Below the pieces are notes generated by a model that saw nothing but the letters and a program-made list of their open reading frames with translations, was not told where the DNA came from and made no database searches. A stretch of 64,000 nt of DNA from positions 2,604,001-2,668,000 of the forward strand of contig CAXXTQ010000001.1 in the NCBI GenBank assembly GCA_963665005.2. The letters are read 5' to 3'. The DNA is from G963665005 sp963665005. Its GTDB lineage: Bacteria; Bacillota; Clostridia; Christensenellales; SZUA-584. Below, piece after piece: positions 17,515-29,746 of the stretch (positions within the stretch are counted from its first letter, which is position 1; the number at the start of each line of letters is the position of its first letter). The translations under genes were made by a program, and so were the position numbers.

Positions 17515-18411
17515 TTACCCTTTCGCCAAATCTAATGCTTTTTGATATTGTTTGAGATGCACGTAAAAAATATCCGCACAACCCTTTATATAATTAGCAT
17601 AATCATCAATATTGTTTTTTGTGAATACTTTTTTTGCTTTTGTCTCAACTTCCACAAATCCTATTATATCATATATGCAGCCGTTATCCACACCGAGATT
17701 TTCATTTTCTATTCTGATCGGCACCACTATTACCGAATTATCTCCTTTTCTCCAGTTTTTGTCAATGCCCTCATTCTCTCTTTTATACTTTTTTATGTCC
17801 GTTACGCAAAAATCCTCGTTATCGCTAAACAATATGGAATAAAAATCAGGATTTTCAATTACTTTGTATAAGCAGTCTTTTTTTGCTCTTATGTGTGCCG
17901 AATTTGCGCTTTCACATATAGTATTAACGTAAGTATTATTCTGTGTACAAGTCCTGCCTTTGCAATATATTTCTTTAATACTTATATTTATTTTATTATC
18001 CGTCAGATCGAGCAAAGTATCTGACATTATCTCAATGGCTTCCTTAAGCCTCGAAAAATATAATACGCTTACAACTTTTTTCGTCGTTTTAACCTGCGTT
18101 ATATAATTAAGGTAAAAAAGCGACACCTTCATTAAATGATTTATTCTGTGCAGGCTGTCGGCAAAGATGCTCGTTACAGCTTCCGCTTCTTTCCGAAATT
18201 TTACAAATCTAATAATAGTATATGCGGCAAACGAAAAAATAAATATAATTATCAGTCCTAGAAACAAATAATTTATTTCATTCTTTTCATTCAATACATA
18301 GTTACGGTATGCGATAATCGATGACAAAAATCCCATAAAACCGAGAATCGCGGAGACGCATCGTTTTATTAATAAAGAAGGATTTTTGACCTTATCTTTA
18401 ATAGCTCTCAA
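17515..18411 (-). CDS. Two-TM protein with GAF-like cytoplasmic domain
   Basis: A 298-residue protein from the TTG at 18411, which has GGAGG seven bases upstream; the frame is open to an ATG at 18444 with no such site. Two hydrophobic segments (around AILGFMGFLSSIIAY and YLFLGLIIIFIFSFAAY) lie near the N-terminus. The remainder is soluble with a GAF-like pattern ending in DIIGFVEVETKAKKVFTKNN. Several cysteines (YCKGRTCTQNN) are noticeable. It faces the KAP gene convergently. A sensor or effector in the island is possible but not shown; no catalytic domain is visible. Confidence 0.65.
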   Translation of the reverse strand: MRAIKDKVKNPSLLIKRCVSAILGFMGFLSSIIAYRNYVLNEKNEINYLFLGLIIIFIFSFAAYTIIRFVKFRKEAEAVTSIFADSLHRINHLMKVSLFYLNYITQVKTTKKVVSVLYFSRLKEAIEIMSDTLLDLTDNKINISIKEIYCKGRTCTQNNTYVNTICESANSAHIRAKKDCLYKVIENPDFYSILFSDNEDFCVTDIKKYKRENEGIDKNWRKGDNSVIVVPIRIENENLGVDNGCIYDIIGFVEVETKAKKVFTKNNIDDYANYIKGCADIFYVHLKQYQKALDLAKG

Positions 18412-18520
18412 AACACATCCCTCCGATACCATATATTGTAACATGAATTACGCTGCATTTACATAATAAGTAATGCGGTTAATTGTAATAATTTGTATTT
18501 TTTTGCTTAGAGAAAAGTAC

Positions 18521-18549
18521 AAAAAACGACAGCGATTTTCCGCTGCCGC
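18521..18549 (-). terminator. Intrinsic terminator of the PPi-PFK gene
   Basis: Minus strand hairpin GGCAGCG-GAAAAT-CGCTGTC followed by GTTTTTTG, about 30 bases after the phosphofructokinase stop codon. It resembles the terminator at 17254-17282. Confidence 0.75.
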
Positions 18550-18577
18550 TATTTGTATTTCAATATTTAAAATGTTC

Positions 18578-19825
18578 TTATTTCTTAGCTAAAACTTTCT
18601 TTAATTTCACGAACTTTGGCAGGCCATCCTGCTTTGGCAGAAAAGTTTCGCCCTGCACAAGCGGAAGCGCGTAATCTATAAAATCCTGCGTAACACCCAC
18701 GCCGTCGGCCGTTATCCATTCGTCCGGAATTGTCTTTTCTTTGTTTGCGACGTCGTCTAGCGGTATTAGTTTTATGTTGCATTTATAATCTTTGCCAGGC
18801 GAACGCTCGAAAGCGACCATATAATCTGTCTTGCCGCTAACCGCCGCTTTAACGGCCTCCTGCCCCGCGAGGACAGCTTCGTCTATGTCCGTTTTAGACG
18901 CAACGTGAGCAGCGCATCTTTGAAGAAGGCTGAACTCAATAGCGCGTATCTTGGCGCCCGTCTTTTCACGAACAAAATTCGCAAGAGTATATGCCAAACC
19001 GCCAAGCTGTACATGCCCGAAAGAGTCGGTTGATTTTGTCATATCGCTTCCGTACTCGGAAATATACCTTCCGTCTTTGTCTTTAATACCTTCAGAAACG
19101 GCAACAATAACTTTGCCCGCCTTGTTGTAAATATCCTGCACACGAGAAAGAAAATCTTCCATATTGAAATCTCTTTCGGGAAGATAGATAAGATCGGGGC
19201 CCGCGCCCTTATACGAAGCAAGCGCCGCGGCAGCCGTAAGCCATCCGGCGTTTCTTCCCATTATCTCGAGTATTGTTATAGTGCCCGTGTCGTATACGCG
19301 CGCGTCCTGATAAACTTCCATAGTAGATGTCGCGATATATTTCGCCGCACTGGCGTAACCGGGGCAATGGTCGGTCGCCCAAAGGTCGTTGTCTATTGTC
19401 TTTGGCACGCCGATAACGTTCATTTCGTAGCCGCTCTTTTGCATAAACTTGCTTATCTTGTTGCAGGTATCCATAGAATCGTTTCCGCCGTTATAAAAGA
19501 AATATTTAACGTCATATTTCTTGAAAACCTCGAGCATTCTTTTATAATCTGTGTCGTCATCGTCGGCATCGGCAAGCTTATAACGCACAGACCCAAGCGC
19601 AGACGACGGCGTAGTTTTCAAAAGCTCAAGCTGCTCTGCGTCCTCCTGCCCCATATCATAAAGCTGTTCAGTTAGCACACCCTTAATACCATGCGCCGCA
19701 CCGTAAACTTTAGTGATTGCGCCTTCTTTTAGCGCCTGCTGGAATACACCCGCAGCGCTCGCGTTAATGACCGAGGTCGGGCCTCCCGACTGCCCGAATA
19801 TACATGCACCTTTTAATTCACCCAT
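18578..19825 (-). CDS. pfp: PPi-dependent 6-phosphofructokinase
   Basis: Phosphorylates fructose 6-phosphate with pyrophosphate in a reversible step of glycolysis. The 415-residue product has FGQSGGPTSVINASA, YNGGNDSMDT (GGND at 113-116) and GVPKTIDND (140-147). The aspartate after GGN and the lysine in PKTIDND replace the two glycines typical of ATP-dependent enzymes, which marks PPi use. The start is the ATG at 19825 with AAGGAG upstream; an in-frame extension to 19861 is unlike the family. It stands alone, followed by a clear terminator. Confidence 0.94.
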   Translation of the reverse strand: MGELKGACIFGQSGGPTSVINASAAGVFQQALKEGAITKVYGAAHGIKGVLTEQLYDMGQEDAEQLELLKTTPSSALGSVRYKLADADDDDTDYKRMLEVFKKYDVKYFFYNGGNDSMDTCNKISKFMQKSGYEMNVIGVPKTIDNDLWATDHCPGYASAAKYIATSTMEVYQDARVYDTGTITILEIMGRNAGWLTAAAALASYKGAGPDLIYLPERDFNMEDFLSRVQDIYNKAGKVIVAVSEGIKDKDGRYISEYGSDMTKSTDSFGHVQLGGLAYTLANFVREKTGAKIRAIEFSLLQRCAAHVASKTDIDEAVLAGQEAVKAAVSGKTDYMVAFERSPGKDYKCNIKLIPLDDVANKEKTIPDEWITADGVGVTQDFIDYALPLVQGETFLPKQDGLPKFVKLKKVLAKK

Positions 19826-19926
19826 ATTAATGATTCTCCTTCCAAGTTTAAAAAATCCCAATTAGGGAAAATTATATCCCAGCCCGTTAAAAATTTCAAC
19901 AAAGTTTCCCATAAATTTTATTAAAC

Positions 19927-20343
19927 CTATTCGCCTATTATCTTTATCATGATTCGTTTCGTGCGCATTCCGTCGAATTCGCCGTAAAAAATCTGCTCCC
20001 ACGGCCCGAAATCCAAGCTGCCGTTCGTGACCGCAACCACAACTTCCCTGCCCATTACCGTACGCTTTAAATGTGCGTCGCCGTTGTCTTCGAACCCGTT
20101 GTGTGCATATTGCGAATACGGTTTTTCGGGCGCAAGCTTTTCGAGCCACTTCTCAAAATCGCTGTGCAGCCCCGGCTCATCGTCGTTTATGAATACGCTT
20201 GCCGTTATATGCATAGCGTTAACAAGCACCAAACCTTCCATAATTCCGCTCTGGTCAAGCGCCTCTTTAACGCTGTCTGTAATGTTAACAAACTGCCGTC
20301 TCTTTGGAATATCGAGCGCCAACACTTTTCTGTAACTCTTCAT
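19927..20343 (-). CDS. YjbQ/UPF0047 family protein
   Basis: A 138-residue member of the YjbQ family, sometimes annotated as secondary thiamine-phosphate synthase because homologues complement thiE mutants; the true role is unclear. Family residues are visible in VNAMHITASVFINDDEPGLH, AHLKRTVMGREV and LDFGPWEQIFYGEFDG, with conserved His and Glu in likely metal-binding positions. The start is the ATG at 20343 with GGAGGCGGAGTC directly upstream; the frame extends to 20418 without support. No operon partners. Confidence 0.9.
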   Translation of the reverse strand: MKSYRKVLALDIPKRRQFVNITDSVKEALDQSGIMEGLVLVNAMHITASVFINDDEPGLHSDFEKWLEKLAPEKPYSQYAHNGFEDNGDAHLKRTVMGREVVVAVTNGSLDFGPWEQIFYGEFDGMRTKRIMIKIIGE

Positions 20344-20434
20344 GACTCCGCCTCCATAAACTATTTCATCGTATAATATTGTAGCGCAAAGATATATCAA
20401 AGTAAAGAAACGTGGCATTAACCTTTTATCGGTT

Positions 20435-20569
20435 TTAAACGTTGCTGCGCTTCGAGGACTGTTTTTTAGCTGTACGGCTATTATTCTGCCCGTCTGCTGT
20501 TATGGGCGTTTTGCCGCGGCTCTTTAACTTTCTTGCATACTTTTTATCCGGCTGGCTGTCTTTTGGCAT
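20435..20569 (-). CDS. 44-residue Lys/Arg-rich small protein
   Basis: A short frame starting ATG at 20569 with GGAGG eight bases upstream, ending TAA at 20435. The product starts MPKDSQPDKKYARKLKSRGK and contains about 12 Lys/Arg, with no hydrophobic stretch. The strong ribosome binding site and the otherwise empty intergenic space support a real gene. Its composition recalls small spore or nucleic-acid-binding proteins, but I do not recognise a family. Confidence 0.6.
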   Translation of the reverse strand: MPKDSQPDKKYARKLKSRGKTPITADGQNNSRTAKKQSSKRSNV

Positions 20570-20648
20570 ACTCTTTGCCTCCATTTAAATTAATACTGCT
20601 TATTATTCTGTGTACTTTATGCTGTATAAATACTAAAATAAATTAATA

Positions 20649-20677
20649 CTTCAAAATATAAATTTATTTGTTATAAT
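20649..20677 (+). promoter_or_regulatory. Possible promoter of the EFR1 gene
   Basis: A perfect -10 TATAAT at 20672-20677 with a weak -35 (cttcaa) 17 bases upstream. The roughly 80-base leader that follows contains a strong TAGGAGG at 20695 not placed for any long frame, so a short leader peptide is possible. Confidence 0.45.
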
Positions 20678-20765
20678 ATGAGCATAAACTATTTTAGGAG
20701 GTTTGTTCATTACACTTATTAACAAAGCGGGCCTGTGTACCCGATTATTGTAAGAGGTAAATTTT

Positions 20766-21710
20766 ATGTCTAAAGCAATCATATATTATTTTTCCGGTAC
20801 AAAAAACACCTTTACAATAGCAAACATGATAAAAACCGAATTTGAAGAAAAAGGCGTAAAAACAAAGCTGCACGAAATAAAAAAACCTTTCCGTGTTTTC
20901 CCTATGCCGGACGATTATGATTATGTCGGGTTCGGGTATCCAATTCACGCTTTTAATTCTCCTCAAATTTTTTTACAGTTTGTTAAATTGCTGCCTGAAG
21001 TTAAAGGCAAAGAGGCGTTTATATTCAAAACAGCGGGCGAGCCGTTTAAAATTAACGACTCTTCTTCGTATAAGCTTTTTCGGATGCTGCGCCGCAAAGG
21101 TTTTGATATAATGCTCGAAAAACATCTTTTAATGCCGTATAACATAATGTTTCGTTATGACGACAGTCTTGTCAAACAGATGTATCTATATAACGAAGCT
21201 TTTTCCAAGCTTATTGTAAAAAACCTTATTGAAGGAAAAAGGCAGCAGCTAAAATATCATTTATTTAATAAAATAATTTCGGTAATTTTCAGAATACAAT
21301 GGTTAGGGGCGATCTTAAACGGCAGATTATATACAATAAACAAGAAAAAATGCACGTCATGCAATATATGCGTTAAAAACTGCCCGACACAAAACATAAC
21401 TTTAAAAAACGGACGAATCAAATTCGACTCGAGCTGTGCAATGTGTATGCGCTGTGTTATGTACTGCCCGTCCGATGCCATTAATCCGGGAATCCTGCGC
21501 TTTTGGAAAGTAAACGGCACTTATAAATTTGATAAGATTCTAAAAGATGACGATATACCCGCCGATTTTGTAAATTCCGAAACAAAAGGGTATTTTAGAT
21601 TATTTAAACGATATTATAAAAAGGCAGATACAGAGCTTGCAAACAACGAAATAATAATAGAAAACTTATACGAACAAAAAAGCGATTCTTTGAACGCTAA
21701 TTCAAAATAA
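20766..21710 (+). CDS. EFR1-type flavodoxin/ferredoxin fusion protein
   Basis: A 314-residue redox protein. The N-terminal half is flavodoxin-like (AIIYYFSGTKNTFTIANMI, FGYPIHAFNSPQ), and the C-terminal half has two [4Fe-4S] motifs: CTSCNICVKNCP and CAMCMRCVMYCP. The layout matches the EFR1 family common in gut and anaerobic Clostridia; the exact redox partner is not known. It is a monocistronic plus-strand gene beside the rRNA operon. Confidence 0.88.
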   Translation: MSKAIIYYFSGTKNTFTIANMIKTEFEEKGVKTKLHEIKKPFRVFPMPDDYDYVGFGYPIHAFNSPQIFLQFVKLLPEVKGKEAFIFKTAGEPFKINDSSSYKLFRMLRRKGFDIMLEKHLLMPYNIMFRYDDSLVKQMYLYNEAFSKLIVKNLIEGKRQQLKYHLFNKIISVIFRIQWLGAILNGRLYTINKKKCTSCNICVKNCPTQNITLKNGRIKFDSSCAMCMRCVMYCPSDAINPGILRFWKVNGTYKFDKILKDDDIPADFVNSETKGYFRLFKRYYKKADTELANNEIIIENLYEQKSDSLNANSK

Positions 21711-21730
21711 ATCTTTTTTTATTTTGTGTA

Positions 21731-21762
21731 AAAAATAGCCCTATGTTAGTATCAGGCTTTTT
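21731..21762 (-). terminator. Second (distal) terminator of the rRNA operon
   Basis: Minus strand AGCC..GGGCT hairpin followed by ATTTTTTAC. It looks like a decayed copy of the terminator at 21817-21848, the two separated by a tRNA-Asn remnant. Confidence 0.6.
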
Positions 21763-21766
21763 ATCG

Positions 21767-21808
21767 TTGGTTCCCCAGTCCGTTTGAACCAACGACTCTT
21801 GCTAGTTA
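21767..21808 (-). pseudogene. tRNA-Asn 3'-end remnant
   Basis: The plus-strand text ttggttccccagtc..tttgaaccaacgactctt parallels the 3' half of the intact tRNA-Asn just to the right (ttggctccccag..tttgaaccaacgaccctt). The anticodon half is lost. Together with the copied terminator it is the residue of a tandem duplication. Confidence 0.7.
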
Positions 21809-21816
21809 CTTTTAAG

Positions 21817-21848
21817 CAAAAAAATAGCCCGATAACATCAGGCTTTTT
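21817..21848 (-). terminator. Intrinsic terminator after tRNA-Asn
   Basis: Minus strand AGCCTGA-TGTTA-TCGGGCT hairpin followed by ATTTTTTT, only a few bases past the tRNA CCA end. This closes the rRNA operon. Confidence 0.8.
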
Positions 21849-21853
21849 ATCTT

Positions 21854-21928
21854 TGGCTCCCCAGGTTGGGTTTGAACCAACGACCCTTCGGTTAACAGCC
21901 GAATGCTCTACCGCTGAGCTACTGAGGA
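21854..21928 (-). tRNA. tRNA-Asn (GTT)
   Basis: Minus strand cloverleaf: acceptor TCCTCAG with CTGGGGA, D-arm AGCTCAGCGGTAGAGC, anticodon GTT in CTGTTAA, T-arm GTTGGTTCAAACCCAAC, and an encoded CCA. It is the last RNA of the rRNA operon. Confidence 0.95.
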
Positions 21929-21980
21929 ATATTTGAGCAGTCCATCAGCGATAAACCGCTCTAATATTATAAAATTGAAT

Positions 21981-22096
21981 CCGGCAGCTACCTACCCTCC
22001 CGGGCCGTTACCAGCCAAGTACTATCGGCGTATAAGGGCTTAACTACTGTGTTCGAGATGAGAACAGGTGGATCCCCTTAGCTATCGCCACCGGAA
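21981..22096 (-). rRNA. rrf: 5S ribosomal RNA
   Basis: Minus strand begins TCCGGTGGCGATAGCTAAGG and ends GGTAGCTGCCGG, with complementary ends and a length near 116 bases as expected. Lies between 23S and tRNA-Asn. Ends are approximate by a few bases. Confidence 0.95.
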
Positions 22097-22282
22097 AATG
22101 GATGACGTATTTGCGAATCCAATCTCACGATTATCTTCGCGCTTTGCCTTATAATTGCTTTCTTTTCCGTTTCCCAGGCAAAGCCGGTTAAACGGATGCT
22201 GCTTTGCGTCTTTTAAACGCTCTAATAATATAAGGCATGCACTCTCTTTTGTCAATATCGATTATTTTATTTATCAATATCC

Positions 22283-22407
22283 TTTTACCAAGGCAGGCGG
22301 CGTAATGCAAGGCGACAAGGTTGGTCAAGGCATGAGCGTATTTTTATACGCGATTGTCTTGCCCAGACGCTGCCAACGCAGCAGTTCGTCGTCTGACGAC
22401 GGTAAAA
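22283..22407. repeat. 23S-5S spacer repeat, copy 1
   Basis: About 125 bases framed by ttttaccaagg and gacgacggtaaaa, with the internal hairpin gcgtatttttatacgc preceded by aaggcatga and followed by gattgtcttgc. A diverged copy is at 22497-22623. Confidence 0.8.
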
Positions 22408-22411
22408 GAGT

Positions 22412-22426
22412 ACATTGAAAACTGCA
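22412..22426 (-). other. 3' arm of the pre-23S processing stem
   Basis: The 15 bases acattgaaaactgca here are the exact reverse complement of tgcagttttcaatgt at 25845-25859 on the other side of the 23S. In the precursor they can pair to form the stalk that RNase III-type enzymes usually cut. Flanking AAGAG/CTCTT can extend the stem. Confidence 0.75.
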
Positions 22427-22496
22427 ACAAGATTAAGAAGTTAGTCTTAGTTTTTTTGACAAAGAATATCTCTTTGAACAATTTTTTGATGATCCG

Positions 22497-22623
22497 TTTT
22501 TACCAAGACAGGCGTCGAAGTTCGAGAAGGCAAGTTTGAGTAAGGCATGAGCGTATTTTCATACGCGATTGTCTTGCTCAGACGATGCCGACAATGAAAT
22601 TCGTCGTCTGACGAAGGTAAAAA
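22497..22623. repeat. 23S-5S spacer repeat, copy 2
   Basis: Diverged copy of the repeat at 22283-22407: ttttaccaag, then aaggcatgagcgtattttcatacgcgattgtcttgc-like core and gtcgtctgacgaaggtaaaa. It directly abuts the 3' end of the 23S gene. Confidence 0.8.
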
Positions 22624-22625
22624 TG

Positions 22626-25722
<3,097 letters not shown>

Positions 25723-25844
25723 GTCGTTTTTTGATTCTCTTTATCTTTTTCCTAAGACTCACTTCAACTTTCGAAATTGTATGATGCAATCTAAAAGATT
25801 ACACCTTACCCTTTAAATTTAAAGTTTTACTTCTTACTTCTTTA

Positions 25845-25859
25845 TGCAGTTTTCAATGT
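25845..25859 (-). other. 5' arm of the pre-23S processing stem
   Basis: Partner of 22412-22426: 15 perfectly complementary bases flanking the 23S in the precursor. Confidence 0.75.
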
Positions 25860-26002
25860 TCTCTTGAGGCAGACAAGCTGTCTGCCCCCGAATTCGCAAT
25901 GACATTTCATTGCAGTTACGGGTTCGCGCCTTTGATTCAGCGCTTTATTTTGTTCAATAAAATCAAAAAAAATTTGATTCCATTTACAAACTACTTTATT
26001 AC

Positions 26003-26048
26003 CTTCGCGGGCATCAGCCAACCGCTAGGTTGCTAACCGCCAGGTTTG
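26003..26048. repeat. 16S-23S spacer repeat, copy 1
   Basis: Forty-six bases starting cttcgcgggcatcagccaac, with two internal AACC-N4-GGTT palindromes. Near-identical to 26101-26146. Confidence 0.8.
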
Positions 26049-26100
26049 TTTCCGCTCTGCCCCGCCTCGCGGCCACGTTACCGTGTCCTCTCTTGCGCAA

Positions 26101-26144
26101 CTTCGCGGGCATTAGCCAACCGCCAGGTTGCCAACCGCTAGGTT

Positions 26145-26146
<2 letters not shown>
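26101..26146. repeat. 16S-23S spacer repeat, copy 2
   Basis: Starts cttcgcgggcattagccaac; differs from copy 1 at a few positions, mainly by exchange between aaccgctaggtt and aaccgccaggtt. It runs up to the 3' end of tRNA-Ile. Confidence 0.8.
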
Positions 26147-26221
<75 letters not shown>

Positions 26222-26385
26222 ATATTTTTTATTCCTAGGCTTTTCAACTCCTTGGTTAGCGTTCGGTTGGTCCGCCCTCTGTTCACAATGGTCGAATTTC
26301 CTCACTTGCGTTCGCCATTCTCCCTTGTTCACAGAACCTTTATGCTCGCTTCATCGCCCATCAGGGCGCGCTCGCTTACGGTTCC

Positions 26386-26430
26386 CACGTTATCAGGCGT
26401 GCGCTCTAACCGGCTTAAGCTTTGGAGCCC
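26386..26430 (-). pseudogene. tRNA-Ile 5'-half pseudogene
   Basis: Minus strand GGGCTCCAAAGCTTAAGCC then GGTTAGAGCGCACGCCTGATAA reproduces the 5' half and anticodon loop of the intact tRNA-Ile, with D-stem changes (TTAAG for CAG) and no T-arm. It lies between tRNA-Ala and tRNA-Ile. Confidence 0.8.
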
Positions 26431-26491
26431 ATATTTCTAGGGTTTCCCTCAATTACTCATGCCTTAGCGCACAATACAACCCTTAAGGCTG

Positions 26492-26567
26492 TGGTGGAGA
26501 TGAGCGGGATCGAACCGCTGACCCCCTGCTTGCAAGGCAGGTGCTCTCCCAGCTGAGCTACACCCCC
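26492..26567 (-). tRNA. tRNA-Ala (TGC)
   Basis: Minus strand: acceptor GGGGGTG, D-arm TAGCTCAGCTGGGAGAGC, anticodon TGC in CTTGCAA, T-arm GTCAGCGGTTCGATCCC, encoded CCA. First tRNA after 16S. Confidence 0.95.
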
Positions 26568-26637
26568 AGTTTAAAACTGGAAACTCTATACTTTATTTGT
26601 ATCAGCTTCCCCTAAGCATTCGTTGAACCTTTTTCCC

Positions 26638-26660
26638 GAAAATGATAAATACAGCACTAA
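26638..26660 (-). other. 3' arm of the pre-16S processing stem
   Basis: Twenty-three bases (gaaaatgataaatacagcac plus taa) are the perfect reverse complement of 28384-28406, so the regions flanking 16S can pair in the precursor as the processing stalk. Confidence 0.85.
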
Positions 26661-26745
26661 CTGTTAAACCCTTGATTGTGAGAAGTCCCTTTTTTGCCAG
26701 ATTGCTCTGGTCTTTTGGCACCATGTGCCTTTTGTATCTAGTACA

Positions 26746-28278
<1,533 letters not shown>

Positions 28279-28383
28279 AATTTTAACCTACTATATATAT
28301 AGCAGATTTTTTACAAACTAGCTTTAGCATTTCTCAATGCTTACGTTTGTCCGGGCTCCTCTTCATAATCTTGCGTTCTTTTT

Positions 28384-28406
28384 TTAGTGCTGTATTTATC
28401 ATTTTC
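28384..28406 (-). other. 5' arm of the pre-16S processing stem
   Basis: Partner of 26638-26660; 23 perfectly complementary bases in the leader, downstream of the rRNA promoter. Confidence 0.85.
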
Positions 28407-28446
28407 AAGGTTCTTTTTGCCGCCCCCCAAAAGCGACGGCTCAAAT

Positions 28447-28475
28447 ATATTACCAAACACCATCCCACTTGTCAA
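28447..28475 (-). promoter_or_regulatory. rRNA operon promoter
   Basis: Minus strand: perfect -35 TTGACA (28475-28470), 17-base spacer, -10 TAATAT (28452-28447). It is preceded by an A-rich stretch that could be an UP element. The GC-rich GCCGTCGCTTTTGGGGGGCGGC just downstream can form a hairpin. Confidence 0.85.
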
Positions 28476-28713
28476 CGCTTTTTATGCTTTTGTTGTTATA
28501 TATCTTCTTTTAATAAAAAAGCAAGTGTTTTACAGGGTTTTTTATAGTTAAATTTTCAAAAATATGCCCATACAACTGATTTTATACTATATATAATATT
28601 TTATAAGAAAATAAAATGCTCGCCGCGAAATCTCCCAGTTATATCATTAAATACCAAATATAAAATTTTAATCATTAAGCATACAAAGATGATAAGCCAA
28701 AAATAAACATTTG

Positions 28714-29550
28714 TTATTTTACGTTTGCTTTTATCTGGTTGAACATTTTTGTAATAAGCGCGACATCAAGCCTGTCGTCTTTTCCCAGCCAAATTTCGTA
28801 CGATCCTATTGCCTGATATAAGAGCATGTCCAAACCGTTTTTTGTCTTAACTCCAAAATCCTCAGCTTTCTGTAAAAACGCAGTCGGCTTATACGAAACG
28901 TCGTAAGCGTATTCAAAGCTCTGATACGTATGCGAATGTATAGCTATATCAGACTGCTTGCTCTCAAGGTCGACCGCAGCTGTATTAAATACCGCAAAAA
29001 ATTCATTCGAATGCGACAAACCTTTCATAACTTTAACACGGTTTTTATTAAACTTTTTTTGCAGGCTCTCCTGAAGCTTGAAAGCGCTCGAAACATTTCT
29101 TGATAAAATGGTCAAAAAAGCGCCTTTTTCGAGCAGAACGTTAGCGATAGAATATGCAACGCCGCCCGCCCCTATTAATAAAACCTCTTTGTCAAACATG
29201 TTTCCCACAAAACCTATAAGGCTGCGTTCAAAGCCTACCATATCTGTGTTATACCCTATAAGCTTTTCTTTTTCTACATTGACTACATTAGCTGTACCCG
29301 CGCGTTTTACAGAATCGTCTTTTTTGTCAAGATGCGCTAATATATCCAGCCTAAACGGCGCCGTTACATTAAATCCCGAAAACCGTGACCTTAATACGGG
29401 CAGCGCAGTAAGAAACCTGTCTTTGGATACCGAAAAAGGCATATAAACTGCAGGAATATCAAGTTCCTGAAACACCGCATTATAAATCTGCGGCGACAGC
29501 GATTTCGAAATATTTTCTCCGAGCAATCCGTATGTTGAATATTCTTCCAT
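28714..29550 (-). CDS. aroE: Shikimate dehydrogenase
   Basis: Reduces 3-dehydroshikimate to shikimate with NADPH in aromatic amino acid synthesis. The 278-residue product has the substrate-binding start YGLLGENISKSLSPQIYN, the NTDMVGF motif and the dinucleotide loop VLLIGAGGVAYSIANVLL. The conserved catalytic Lys/Asp region is partly altered: FNVTAPFR replaces the usual NVT-P-K/H stretch. This puts Arg where the catalytic Lys normally sits, so activity or substrate may differ. Stands alone between the rRNA promoter and the htrA terminator. Confidence 0.88.
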   Translation of the reverse strand: MEEYSTYGLLGENISKSLSPQIYNAVFQELDIPAVYMPFSVSKDRFLTALPVLRSRFSGFNVTAPFRLDILAHLDKKDDSVKRAGTANVVNVEKEKLIGYNTDMVGFERSLIGFVGNMFDKEVLLIGAGGVAYSIANVLLEKGAFLTILSRNVSSAFKLQESLQKKFNKNRVKVMKGLSHSNEFFAVFNTAAVDLESKQSDIAIHSHTYQSFEYAYDVSYKPTAFLQKAEDFGVKTKNGLDMLLYQAIGSYEIWLGKDDRLDVALITKMFNQIKANVK

Positions 29551-29692
29551 GTTTATCCGTTCACCTCATTGATAGCATGCAGAAAATTTCTCTGCCACGC
29601 TAATTTGCATACGAAATATAATACCACAAAAGCATGCAAATTGGAACGTAAGTTTATCGCAGATTTTAAATATACCTTTATAAATACTCTTA

Positions 29693-29730
29693 AAAAAATA
29701 AGACAGAATATTAATTCTGTCTTATTTTTG
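29693..29730. terminator. Bidirectional terminator after htrA
   Basis: A perfect inverted repeat aataagacagaat / attctgtcttatt with A-run and T-run on the outsides, so it can stop transcription on either strand. It lies about 17 bases past the htrA stop codon. Confidence 0.9.
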
Positions 29731-29746
29731 AAATGCTCAATCTTTT

